Below are positions 16,625 to 24,183 of a stretch of 64,000 nt of DNA, one piece after another (position 1 is the stretch's first letter; every line of letters begins with the position of its first letter). Made by a program: the position numbers and the translations under genes. This stretch comes from Acidovorax soli. GTDB taxonomy: Bacteria > Pseudomonadota > Gammaproteobacteria > Burkholderiales > Burkholderiaceae_C. The stretch is taken from positions 1-64,000 of the forward strand of contig NZ_FNQJ01000016.1 of NCBI RefSeq assembly GCF_900107605.1, written 5' to 3'. Under the pieces are notes generated by a model. It saw nothing but the letters and a program-made list of their open reading frames with translations, was not told the DNA's origin and did no database searches.

Positions 16625-17209
16625 TCAATGGCTGGGCGGGAAGCGGGCGATGATTGAGACTGGACCGAGCCTGCGGGTGTCGATGGTGAACTCTGATTCG
16701 CCCAAGTAGGACGAGTGCGCCGACGGTCCGGCGACGATGGCGTGGGCAGGGACGACGGCCCGCAGGATCACTCCGCCCATGCCCACGGCGTTGAGGCCGC
16801 TGGCGAAGGTTTTAGCGGTCTCATGCTTGTCCGACCACGCCGATCCAATTTGTCCGGCCTCGAAGCGATCGATGTTCTCGCCACGGAAAAGATCAAGACC
16901 CGGCCCCTTGTAGCGAGGCAGCCAAACCCATGCCGCGTCGAGCATCAGATCGTCGTCTTCAACCAGCTCGCGCAACCTGTGATGGCAGACATGCCATTGC
17001 GTATGGAAGGCCTCAGAGAGGACTGAGGAGGAGGGCGGAAGGCGGGTCAGATCGCGCAGGAAAGCGCGCCAGTCGGATCGATGTTTCGGGCGCTCCGCGC
17101 TGCGGATCAAGGGCATGAATTCTTGCCCTGCGAGCATGCTTCGCAGAAGTGGAGGGTAGGCGTCGAGAGCGTCGCTTCTCATGGCGGCGTTGTCGTCAAG
17201 CGCCTTCAT
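16625..17209 (-). CDS. Putative ADP-ribosyltransferase-fold protein
   Basis: 194 residues. Residues ~105-185 fit an ART fold of the R-S-E class: LDLFRGENIDRF (NAD-binding Arg, R109), GSAWSDKHETAKTFASGL (the S-x-S strand and helix), GGVILRAVVPAHAIV, and YLGESEFTID, an E-x-E pair (E171, E173) at the catalytic position. The N-terminal ~100 residues are unknown. ART-fold proteins act as toxins or modify host or phage targets. The motif pattern is visible; activity and target are inference. Paired with the GNAT-like gene just downstream. Confidence 0.5.
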   Translation of the reverse strand: MKALDDNAAMRSDALDAYPPLLRSMLAGQEFMPLIRSAERPKHRSDWRAFLRDLTRLPPSSSVLSEAFHTQWHVCHHRLRELVEDDDLMLDAAWVWLPRYKGPGLDLFRGENIDRFEAGQIGSAWSDKHETAKTFASGLNAVGMGGVILRAVVPAHAIVAGPSAHSSYLGESEFTIDTRRLGPVSIIARFPPSH

Positions 17210-17246
17210 TTGCCTGCACGATCGTTGGGGACCATAGGGGGACTCC

Positions 17247-17274
17247 CTAGAGTTTCCATCTTCTGTTTGTCAAT
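17247..17274 (-). promoter_or_regulatory. Possible sigma-70 promoter of the ART-like gene
   Basis: Reading the minus strand, TTGACA (17274-17269) and TCTAGG (17252-17247) are 17 nt apart and lie 38 nt upstream of the ATG at 17209. The -35 is perfect, the -10 is poor. The whole 17210-17529 gap (320 nt) otherwise holds no gene I can support. Confidence 0.35.
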
Positions 17275-17529
17275 GAAAATTAAGTCGCCCGTGGGTAGTG
17301 GGCCATAACAGGAGTATGAGCAGGGCTGTTCAGCTGTGGCTCCTGGGTATTCAAAGGACTGCTTGCGGTGGAATTTTGTCGTGTCATTAGGCTGGATTTT
17401 GCCCAAATCGTGGGATCAGTTTTTCGGAGGAGTTCCACAGCGCGTGGCAACTCCGCTGAATTGGCGCCAACGTCAAGTATTTGATGCTTCGCCGAGCTTT
17501 TGGATTCGGAGGTATTCGTCTGATCACCA

Positions 17530-18744
17530 TCAAGACGATGGAGCTTCATGCTTTCGGAACGCGCGCCAGATAGCGAGGTCATAGGAAATCTTGAGGACTC
17601 CGCATGCGACCAGAGGAGTCGCCAGGAGCCCTGCGGCAAACAGGGCTCCGCCAATGGTGGGAGCGGCTGCCGATGCCAGGCTCTTAGGCACTAAGGTGAA
17701 GCTAGCTGCGGCTGCCCGCTCTGCAGGCGTGACCACCGCCATCACAAAGGCGCTGCGCGCGGGGACATCCATTTGCGAGAGCAGCGAGCGAACGATCAGC
17801 AGGGCCAACACGGCATGCAGGTTCGATGAAAACGCCGCTGCGATCAGGCAGACGCTCGCCGGGATGTGCGTGAACACCATGGTGTTGAGCAGGCCGATGC
17901 GGCGCGCAAGTTTTGGAGCCGCAAGTTGCGAGGCGGCCGAACAAAGCCCCGACCAGAAAAAGAATTGCCCGGCCGATGCCACGGACATGTCGAATCGTTG
18001 GAACAGCCAAAGGGCCAGCAAGGAATTGACCACCAGTCCTCCCGCGAACGAGTCCACAGAAAACAGCATCGCCAGCCGGACCACGGTCTTTCGAGAAGGG
18101 CCAAGGTGAGCCGGAGGCTTGCGCTCCTCCTCGTGCGGCTTGGGCAACCGAAGGTAGAGAACCCAAACGGCCAGGCCTATGGCCCCGTAGAGGACGAACA
18201 TGCTGCGCAAGGCGGCAAGCTGGGAGAGCCCTGCGTGGAAGGAGAGCCAGCCAGGCAATGCGGCAGCCAATGCTCCGACCGCCGACAGCAGCGAGCCCAT
18301 CAGGCTATAGCGGGCGAACAAGGTAGTTCGGGATTCGCCTTCCGCAGCTTCGGCGATGCGGGCGTGTTCCAGGGGCAGGAAGAGACTCACATCCCCTGAG
18401 CTGGGATTGAGCGTGCCGACGAAGGCGATCAGAAGCAGGGGCCAGAACGCCGAGCTGGCCGCGAACGCGAAGCCGGTTGCGGCCATGAGCAAAGCCGCCC
18501 CAAGCAGCAGCCGCCCATGGTGGAAGCGATGCCCCCAGGCGCCGATGGCGATGGTCGCCAGGGCCGAGCCCAAGAGCGTAGCCGTGGCCAGCGCGCCCAC
18601 CTCCCAGGCTCCCAGGCCCAAGGCGGCCAGGTAGGCGGGGAGCAGCACGGCCACATAGCCGTCCGCGAAGGCTCGCAGCGCCCGCCCCAGCAGAAGCGGT
18701 GCGGCGGAAGGATGCGCGCCTGTCGGCAGAAGCCAATGGCCCAT
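17530..18744 (-). CDS. MFS transporter of the chromate resistance operon
   Basis: 404 residues with about 12 hydrophobic helices in two halves and the basic inter-domain loop around residues 185-210 (RLPKPHEEERKPP). General MFS traits: GAWGHRFHHGRLLLG near helix 2/3. The chosen ATG at 18744 overlaps the stop of the upstream gene by one base (TGATG), giving translational coupling; upstream in-frame starts run into that gene. MFS proteins of this kind often close chrBA operons in betaproteobacteria. Substrate not shown by sequence. Confidence 0.8.
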   Translation of the reverse strand: MGHWLLPTGAHPSAAPLLLGRALRAFADGYVAVLLPAYLAALGLGAWEVGALATATLLGSALATIAIGAWGHRFHHGRLLLGAALLMAATGFAFAASSAFWPLLLIAFVGTLNPSSGDVSLFLPLEHARIAEAAEGESRTTLFARYSLMGSLLSAVGALAAALPGWLSFHAGLSQLAALRSMFVLYGAIGLAVWVLYLRLPKPHEEERKPPAHLGPSRKTVVRLAMLFSVDSFAGGLVVNSLLALWLFQRFDMSVASAGQFFFWSGLCSAASQLAAPKLARRIGLLNTMVFTHIPASVCLIAAAFSSNLHAVLALLIVRSLLSQMDVPARSAFVMAVVTPAERAAAASFTLVPKSLASAAAPTIGGALFAAGLLATPLVACGVLKISYDLAIWRAFRKHEAPSS

Positions 18745-19199
18745 CAAGCGACCGCCAGCCCTTTCGGCTTCGCTTGGCCAATGTCGCCACCGCAAGCCGC
18801 ATAGAGTGCGTCATAGACGACCATGCCTTGCGCTAGCATCGCGTGGTCGTCTTGGAAATTGATCGACAACCCGCGTGAGATGGCCAGCAAGCCCTCGGCT
18901 TCCTTGGCGAGCTCTGGGCGTCCGGTGTCGGCGGCGCGCACGATCAAGGCGAGCTTGGCGATGGCAGGGTCCGCGATCCCGTAGCGCTCGATCACAGCGT
19001 CGAAGCTGCACAGCTCGCCATGATGTCCCAGCTCGGCTCCGGGAACGTCATAGGGGATGGCTCCGGTTTCGGCCGCGATGCGCGCGACATCGGCGGATGG
19101 GACATAGAGGAATTCGGGATCGGGGTCGATGAAGCGCGCGACCAGCCACGGGCAGGCGATGCGGTCGATCTTCGGGCGTTCGCGGGTGATCCATTTCAT
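18744..19199 (-). CDS. ChrB C-terminal-domain-like chromate resistance protein
   Basis: A 151-residue soluble protein matching the C-terminal domain of ChrB: WITRERPKIDRIACPWLVARFIDP, FDAVIERYGI, LALIVRAADTG, with a conserved ending FQDDHAMLAQGMVVYDALY. It duplicates the C-terminal part of the chrB gene in the same operon (compare RKRPWVDRLASAWLIRRRID there). Stand-alone versions are found with chrA and are proposed to help chromate sensing or resistance; the biochemical role is not settled. 18 nt after chrA. Confidence 0.75.
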   Translation of the reverse strand: MKWITRERPKIDRIACPWLVARFIDPDPEFLYVPSADVARIAAETGAIPYDVPGAELGHHGELCSFDAVIERYGIADPAIAKLALIVRAADTGRPELAKEAEGLLAISRGLSINFQDDHAMLAQGMVVYDALYAACGGDIGQAKPKGLAVA

Positions 19200-19217
19200 G
19201 GCGGCCTCCTGTTTGGG

Positions 19218-20381
19218 TCAGTGGGTCAACGGGTAGAGGGCCATGCCAGCGATGGCGGCAGCCAGCACCAGCAGGGGCTCGGGGAATTTCTTGAAGCGCC
19301 ACAACAGGGCCGTGGCGGCGATGGCCAGTGCTGCGGTGGGGATGTCATTGACCGAGCGCGAGGCGATGACCGCCACCGATCCCGCGATGGCCCCCACCGC
19401 GGCGGCGGTGATGCCATCCACGAAGGCGATCACGGAGGGGTTCTTGCCCCACTTGCGGAAGCTCGGCGCGGCGGCGATGGTGATCAGGTAGCAGGGCAGG
19501 AAGGTGCCTGCGGCGGCCACGATGGCTCCCGGCATGCCTGCCACCATGTAGCCGATGAAGGCGGTGGTGATGACCACGGGCCCCGGCGTGATCATGGCCA
19601 CCGCCACCGCGTCCACGAATTGCCGGTCGGTCAGCCAATGGTGCTCGGTCACAACCCCGCCGTAGAGGAAAGGCACGATCGCCAGGCCCGAGCCGAACAC
19701 AAAGGCCCCTGCCTTGGCGAAGAAGATGCCGATTTGAACCAGCAGGCTCGGGTCGGAGAAGGCTCCCGAGAATGGGGCCAGCCAAGCGGGAGCGGCGATG
19801 GAGAGCGCATTGGCTCCTGGCTTGGGCTTGCGGCGGACGATCCAGACCAGGACGCCTGCGGCGATGAACAGCCAGGCGATTTCCGATTGGGTGGCGATGG
19901 TCACGGCCGCCAGCGCGGCGAAGATGGCCCACAGCAGCTTGTCCTTGCCCAGGCTCTTGGTGGCGAGCTTGTGGGCCCCGATGGCCATGATGCCGACCAC
20001 GGCGGCGGCGACCCCGTAGAAGACGGCCGCCATCCAGGGCAGCCCGCCAAATGCTTGGTAGGCCCAGCCGATGGCCGCGACCATAAGGAACGAGGGCAGC
20101 ACGAACGCCAGGCCCGCCACGGTCGCTCCGAGGATGCGGTGGTGGACGAAGCCTAGGTAGATCGCGAGCTGGGCGGCCAGCGGCCCCGGCGCGATCTGCG
20201 AGAAGGCCAAGCCCTCCTTGTAATCGGCATCGGTGATCCAGGCCTTGCCCTCGACCAGGTCGCGGCGCATGAACCCGACCAAGGCCACGGGACCTCCGAA
20301 TCCGAAGGTGCCCAGCCGCAAGAAGTAGGCGGCCATTTGCCAGAGGGTGTAAGAGGGGGCTGAGGCAGCGGGCGCAGTCAT
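19218..20381 (-). CDS. chrA: ChrA chromate efflux transporter
   Basis: 387 residues, a long-chain CHR transporter with two homologous halves. Seen: LRLGTFGFGGPVALVGFM in the first half (the FGGP motif), GLAFSQIAPGPLAAQLAIYLG, and the second half repeats it as AKAGAFVFGSGLAIVPFL and AVAMITPGPVVITTAFIGY. It exports chromate across the inner membrane using the proton motive force. It starts within the 3' end of chrB (4-nt overlap). Confidence 0.93.
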   Translation of the reverse strand: MTAPAASAPSYTLWQMAAYFLRLGTFGFGGPVALVGFMRRDLVEGKAWITDADYKEGLAFSQIAPGPLAAQLAIYLGFVHHRILGATVAGLAFVLPSFLMVAAIGWAYQAFGGLPWMAAVFYGVAAAVVGIMAIGAHKLATKSLGKDKLLWAIFAALAAVTIATQSEIAWLFIAAGVLVWIVRRKPKPGANALSIAAPAWLAPFSGAFSDPSLLVQIGIFFAKAGAFVFGSGLAIVPFLYGGVVTEHHWLTDRQFVDAVAVAMITPGPVVITTAFIGYMVAGMPGAIVAAAGTFLPCYLITIAAAPSFRKWGKNPSVIAFVDGITAAAVGAIAGSVAVIASRSVNDIPTAALAIAATALLWRFKKFPEPLLVLAAAIAGMALYPLTH

Positions 20382-21331
20382 GGCTTGGCTTTCACGGAGG
20401 TTGGGTCTTGTTGGAAATGGGCGAGCAGGCCGTCGAACACGCCGAAGGCGGCGGCGAGCAGCTTGTCGTCGTCTTCGAAAGTCGAGCGCAGTCCGGAGAG
20501 GACCGCTTCGAGGCCGGCAGCCTCGGGCGGCTGGATGCCGCCGACATCGAGGAAGTGGACGATCGCCCCAATGCGGCCCATCGCGGCATCGTCAAGTCCG
20601 AAGCTGGCAATCAAGACCTCGAAGGTCACGCGCGCGCCGACATGGGTGAAGGCAGCCCCGTCGAAGTCGAAGCCCAGGGCGGACTTTGGGCATTTCGAGG
20701 GCGCGTCCAGCCAAAGGAATTTGGCCTTGGCGTCGATGCGGCGGCGGATGAGCCACGCGCTGGCAAGCCGGTCCACCCATGGCCGCTTGCGGGTCGCCCA
20801 AGTCCGGCCCTTGTAGTCCTTCGGGTCGAGCAGCGCGATGGCTCCCTGCGATGCGGTCGGCTCTCCGGGGGACGCCAACTCGCGGGCGGCGGCCTCGAAC
20901 TCCCGCAAGGCCTGCTCGGCCTGCCGCCTGGGCTCTCCTGGGAAGTAGTCGATGGCGCTCAGGGCGTCGAACGCCTTGGCGAGCTTGGCGGACTGCTTGA
21001 GCGCGGCGGCGGGCTCTTCGGGATCGAGGGCCAAGCGGGCATCGGCGATGCCCGCCAGCAATTCCGCGTAGGCCTCAGAGCGATCGAAGAGCTTTTCGAA
21101 CTCCGCAGCGTCGGAGGGCGAAGCCCCCAGCACCAAGGCGGTTCCGCCCGAGCCCTGCACATCGGCCGCGATGGCTTCGAAGGCTTCGCGGCATGCTGGG
21201 CGATCCGGCAGCAGGTAGACGCCATCGCGCAAGGATGCGGAGCCCGTTGCCTTGATAGCTCGCCAAGCACGCATGCGGGCGGTGGCGTTTTCTGTGGGCA
21301 GGCTGGTGATGAGGGTGATCCAAGAGTCCAT
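20378..21331 (-). CDS. chrB: ChrB chromate-responsive regulator/resistance protein
   Basis: 317 residues. The N-terminal half starts MDSWITLITSLPTENATARMRAWRAIKATG, a winged-helix-like ChrB_N region; the C-terminal half (from about residue 185) has WVDRLASAWLIRRRIDAKAKFLWL and the FEDDDKLLAAAFGVFDGL end. ChrB senses chromate and controls the chr operon. The start is placed at ATG 21331 because this gives the family N-terminus; the upstream frame enters the AT-rich promoter. First gene of chrB-chrA-chrB-C-like-MFS. Confidence 0.9.
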   Translation of the reverse strand: MDSWITLITSLPTENATARMRAWRAIKATGSASLRDGVYLLPDRPACREAFEAIAADVQGSGGTALVLGASPSDAAEFEKLFDRSEAYAELLAGIADARLALDPEEPAAALKQSAKLAKAFDALSAIDYFPGEPRRQAEQALREFEAAARELASPGEPTASQGAIALLDPKDYKGRTWATRKRPWVDRLASAWLIRRRIDAKAKFLWLDAPSKCPKSALGFDFDGAAFTHVGARVTFEVLIASFGLDDAAMGRIGAIVHFLDVGGIQPPEAAGLEAVLSGLRSTFEDDDKLLAAAFGVFDGLLAHFQQDPTSVKAKP

Positions 21332-21449
21332 GTCGAATAATCTATTTGTATGTAGAGATATTTTCAATATTGTAGATGTAAATACATAAACCATCGTGCT
21401 GCATGGCGATCCTCGCCGTCCAAGCTGGGAAAATGGAGGCATGGAACAC
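21332..21449. promoter_or_regulatory. Divergent chrB / EamA promoter region
   Basis: An AT-rich block at about 21335-21395, unlike its surroundings, separates the two divergent units. It contains TGTATGTA (21347-21354) and the roughly inverted TAAATACATAAA further on, plus an AATATT palindrome. These are likely the promoter and the ChrB operator; the exact elements cannot be fixed by eye. Confidence 0.4.
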
Positions 21450-22496
21450 ATGAAGTCGAATCCTGGGATCGCAGCCGCATTGGGCGCGGCCCTCTTGTTC
21501 GGAGCTGGCGCTCCGCTCGCCAAGCTGCTGTTGGAAGGCGCGGGGCCGTGGATGCTCGCGGGCATCTTCTACCTGGGCTCCGGTCTGGGCCTTTGGGCTT
21601 ACAGGAGAGCATCCAGAGCGGCTCCCGCGAGGCTTCCCAGGGGAGAAGCGAAGTGGCTGGCCGGCGCTATTGCTTTCGGCGGGGTGGCAGGCCCTGTCCT
21701 GCTGATGCTAGGGCTCTCGGCCATGCCTGCTTCCGGCGCGTCACTGCTGCTCAATGCGGAGGGCGTCTTCACCGCCTTGCTGGCCTGGTTCGCATTCCAT
21801 GAGAACTTCGACCGCAGGATTGCCTTGGGCATGGTCGCTATCGCCGCTGGAGCCTTGCTGCTGAGCTGGCCGGAGCAAGCGGACTTCGCAGGACTTTGGC
21901 CCGCCTTGGCGATCCTGGGGGCTTGCTTCTGCTGGGGCATCGACAACAACCTGACCCGCAAGGTTTCTCTGAGCGATGCGACCTGGATCGCATCAGTCAA
22001 AGGCCTGTGCGCGGGATCGGTCAATCTCGCCTTGGCTCTGATCGTCGGGGATGCCTTGCCATCGGCTGCTTCGATCGGAGCGGCGATGCTGGTGGGCTTT
22101 CTGGCCTACGGCGTGAGCCTGGCCTTGTTCGTGGTGGGCCTGCGCCACCTGGGTGCGGCCAGGACCGGGGCCTACTTCTCGGTCGCGCCCTTCTTCGGGG
22201 CCATCCTCGCTCTGGCAGGCGGCGAGCCGATCACAGCGAAGCTCTTGGCTGCCGGCCTATTGATGGGCCTTGGCGTTTGGCTCCATTTGACGGAGAGCCA
22301 CGCCCATGCCCATGTCCACGAGCCAATGGAGCACGCGCATGAGCACGCGCACGACGAGCACCATCAGCATGCGCATCCTTGGGCTCCGGGGCTCGCGATG
22401 AAGGCCGACGAGAAGCACACGCATCCGCATCGGCATGAGCCCATGGAGCATGAGCACGCGCATTTCCCCGACGCCCACCACCAGCATTCCCACTGA
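21450..22496 (+). CDS. EamA/DMT-family transporter with His-rich cytoplasmic tail
   Basis: About 348 residues with ten hydrophobic helices in two EamA repeats (GAALLFGAGAPLAKLLL ... and AILGACFCWGIDNNLTRKVS ...). The last ~60 residues are a His/Glu tail (SHAHAHVHEPMEHAHEHAHDEHH, repeated further on), a likely divalent-metal-binding region. A GGAGG at 21435-21439 fits ATG 21450 better than ATG 21441. Divergent from the chromate operon. A metal or metabolite exporter is plausible; the His tail points to Zn, Ni or Co, by inference only. Confidence 0.75.
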   Translation: MKSNPGIAAALGAALLFGAGAPLAKLLLEGAGPWMLAGIFYLGSGLGLWAYRRASRAAPARLPRGEAKWLAGAIAFGGVAGPVLLMLGLSAMPASGASLLLNAEGVFTALLAWFAFHENFDRRIALGMVAIAAGALLLSWPEQADFAGLWPALAILGACFCWGIDNNLTRKVSLSDATWIASVKGLCAGSVNLALALIVGDALPSAASIGAAMLVGFLAYGVSLALFVVGLRHLGAARTGAYFSVAPFFGAILALAGGEPITAKLLAAGLLMGLGVWLHLTESHAHAHVHEPMEHAHEHAHDEHHQHAHPWAPGLAMKADEKHTHPHRHEPMEHEHAHFPDAHHQHSH

Positions 22497-22504
22497 GGCA
22501 AGCG

Positions 22505-22632
22505 CTCCGCCAAGTTTTTGGAAAACGAGGCCATTTTGGCGGAGTCGGTTCCGCTTTTGAGGCGTTTGGCTCTCTGTAAAACAGCCTCCCTGTGAAGCAG
22601 GGTCTATCGGGCTGCTTCAAACTCCGCCAAGT
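22505..22632. repeat. Three CTCCGCCAA copies, two forming a hairpin
   Basis: CTCCGCCAAGT occurs at 22505-22515 and again at 22622-22632, and its reverse complement TTGGCGGAG at 22536-22544. The first and inverted copies form a perfect 9-bp stem with a 22-nt loop just after the EamA stop, possibly a terminator-like structure. Their position beside an integrase remnant and attachment-like repeat also fits arm-type binding sites. Function not established. Confidence 0.5.
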
Positions 22633-22673
22633 CAGAGCCAAATTCAATGATGTTCTGCTGAAAATCCAGTATT

Positions 22674-22721
22674 CATGCGGGTTGCGATGCAATGCGCGAA
22701 TGATGGGCCATCATGGGGGTG
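22674..22721 (+). repeat. Attachment-site-like repeat, left copy
   Basis: A 48-nt segment aligned without gaps with 29985-30032. The first ten bases (CATGCGGGTT) and the last 21 (22701-22721, one mismatch) are nearly identical, the middle is weaker. The core TGATGGGCCATCA is a perfect 6-bp inverted repeat around one base, as in tyrosine recombinase crossover sites. It also encodes, in frame, a degraded copy of the last codons of the gene at 29283. The integrase remnant starts 176 nt to the right. Confidence 0.55.
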
Positions 22722-22897
22722 TGACCGCTCAGATCGCTCGCAAGCTTGGGCCTTTCCCTCTGGGAAACTGCCTTGTCTTCTATGTTTTCAGAGGGGAATT
22801 CCATCTTTTTCTATCAAGCCATGTTGTCCTGCGTTGCGCCTCTCACAAGCCACGTTGATCTGTCAAGCTTGCCGCCAAGCTGCCTGAAAGGGATGGC

Positions 22898-23250
22898 ATG
22901 AATCTTGATCTGACCGAAGACCTTGTTCAGAAGGTGTCTCTGATGAAGATGCCCAAGGCTGGGTTGAAATTCGAACAGTGGCAGCCGACCGATAGCTCTA
23001 ATTATCTCGTCTATGACACCAGCCGAAAGGCTCCGTCCGGATTCGCTGTCCGGGTGGGGCCAGGGCATCGGTATATGTGGTCGAGAAGATGGTCCGAGGC
23101 AAGAAGCCCAAGATCGATGTGGGGCTAGCCTGGGGCCAACGGGGACCCGAAATACCCCTGCCGCTTGTCAAGGCGAGGGACAAGGCTCGCGAGAAGGTCG
23201 CATTGACCGTCAAGCATGGGACCAACCCCAGCCCCAACCCCACCTTCTGA
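22898..23250 (+). pseudogene. Tyrosine-type site-specific integrase, N-terminal fragment with frameshift
   Basis: The frame starts MNLDLTEDLVQKVSLMKMPK, continues PTDSSNYLVYDTSRKAPSGFAVRVGPG, and then must shift one base near 23068 to go on as VYVVEKMVRGKKPKIDVGLAWG and IPLPLVKARDKAREKVALT before TGA at 23248-23250. This is the N-terminal (DUF4102-like) arm-binding domain of island integrases, about 117 residues. The core-binding and catalytic domains (R...HxxR...Y) are absent. It marks a former mobile element end. Confidence 0.8.
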
Positions 23251-23523
23251 TGAATATGCGAATAGTGTCCAGGGGGCACAGCTTTCGAACGGACGAGCGG
23301 TTCGAGACGCCCGGCAGGGACCGACGTGGAAAAGGGCAGACGGTTTCCTGGCGCGCAAGCCCCAGTGGAGTCCGCCCGAGGGCCTTGGGTGGAGCGCTCC
23401 CGGGCGCGACGGCTGAGGGTGCAATGCCGGGCCGACCGGCCAAGAAGTCAGCTCAAGCGGGTCAGACGCCGCAGCCTGGTCGCCTGCCCGGAGGAGTCGA
23501 GCGGCGCTTCGCGCTGCGGGAGC
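23251..23523. other. Non-coding, probably scrambled sequence after the integrase fragment
   Basis: GC-rich sequence without a gene I can support; open frames on both strands have unlikely Arg/Pro/Ser-rich composition. It is probably debris left by the deletion that removed the integrase 3' end. Confidence 0.4.
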
Positions 23524-23751
23524 TCAACCGCAGCAGCCGCCAGCCCCCGCGGGCCCGCCTGTCTCTGGGTGTTGCATCGACGGGCACTTGACCGATCCGT
23601 AGCTGCAAAAGACGCAGCAATCGCCAGGGAGGGGCCGAAGGACAGAGTGGCACTCGCCGCATTCATGGAAGAACTGGCAAGCGTCGAGGGGCATTTCCAG
23701 CTCGGCTTGGTGGCCGCACAGAGGGCACGTGAGGACGGAGCGAGTTTGCAT
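23524..23751 (-). CDS. GDCCVxC-type small cysteine protein
   Basis: 75 residues with ten or more Cys. Seen: CPLCGHQ (zinc-ribbon-like first knuckle), FFHECGECH, the hallmark GDCCVFCSYGSVKCP, and a C-terminal GGCCG. This family is annotated as GDCCVxC domain (seleno)protein and is often found with thiol or metal stress genes. Last gene of the minus-strand ECF operon, 9 nt after the thioredoxin frame, whose stop overlaps the TAAGGCG ribosome-binding region. Function unknown; a metal or redox role is likely. Confidence 0.8.
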   Translation of the reverse strand: MQTRSVLTCPLCGHQAELEMPLDACQFFHECGECHSVLRPLPGDCCVFCSYGSVKCPSMQHPETGGPAGAGGCCG

Positions 23752-23760
23752 GTTGTCGCC

Positions 23761-24183
23761 TTATGCTACGCCGGCTACGCCGGCTACGCCGGCTACGCCG
23801 CTGGGCAGCCGCGAAAATTTTCGTTCGGTCTGGTCCCGAGCAGAACCGTCCCGGACGGTGTCTCCCCCAATCAAAACGAAGCTGGATGTTCCGGCGACTG
23901 CGAATTTCCTGGCCAGATCGATGCGCTGCGCAATGTCGGCGGGCATCAGGTTGCGATGGGTCTCGCGCAGCTTTTCGACCATCGGCCTCGTCGCCTGGCA
24001 AGGCCCGCGGCTCGCCGAGAAGAAGTAATGCAGCCGCCCCGAATCCCCCGAGGCTGGGCCGTCGATGGCAGAGGTGTCGGGTGCGGGCCGGCCGCCGCTT
24101 CGCTTTGCGCAAAACCACATCAGTGCTTGCATGGAAGCGAGTAGGGCGACGACGGCGAGGATTGCGATGGGAGCTCAACTCAT
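23761..24183 (-). pseudogene. Thioredoxin-fold protein with in-frame TGA at codon 3
   Basis: The gene appears to start at ATG 24183 (ATGA overlap with the sigma factor stop), but its third codon is TGA (24177-24175), after which the frame continues APIAILAVVALLASMQALMWF (signal anchor), GRLHYFFSASRGPCQATRPMVEKL and AGTSSFVLIGG. This is a thioredoxin fold, yet the active site reads RGPC, not CGPC. An internal ATG (24132) could give a protein without most of the membrane anchor. The C-terminus is a Gly-Val-Ala repeat coded by a 9-bp tandem repeat. Most likely inactive; a selenocysteine codon so near the start is unlikely. Confidence 0.65.
23766..23801. repeat. 9-bp tandem repeat, four copies
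   Basis: CTACGCCGG is repeated four times (last copy imperfect) at the 3' end of the thioredoxin-like gene and encodes GVAGVAGVAGVA there. Copy number can change by slippage, adding or removing three residues at a time without shifting frame. Confidence 0.8.

Noticed and set aside
17280-17654. Minus-strand frame of 124 codons between the ART-like and MFS genes
   Set aside because: Overlaps the MFS 3' end in another frame and has no similarity to anything I recognise.
21332-21565. N-terminal extension of ChrB
   Set aside because: It crosses the AT-rich promoter region and the start of the divergent EamA gene; MDSWITL at 21331 is the family start.
23326-24144. Long plus-strand open frame opposite the GDCCVxC and thioredoxin-like genes
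   Set aside because: Arg/Ala/Ser-rich with no domain; it is the antisense shadow of two minus-strand genes with recognisable motifs.
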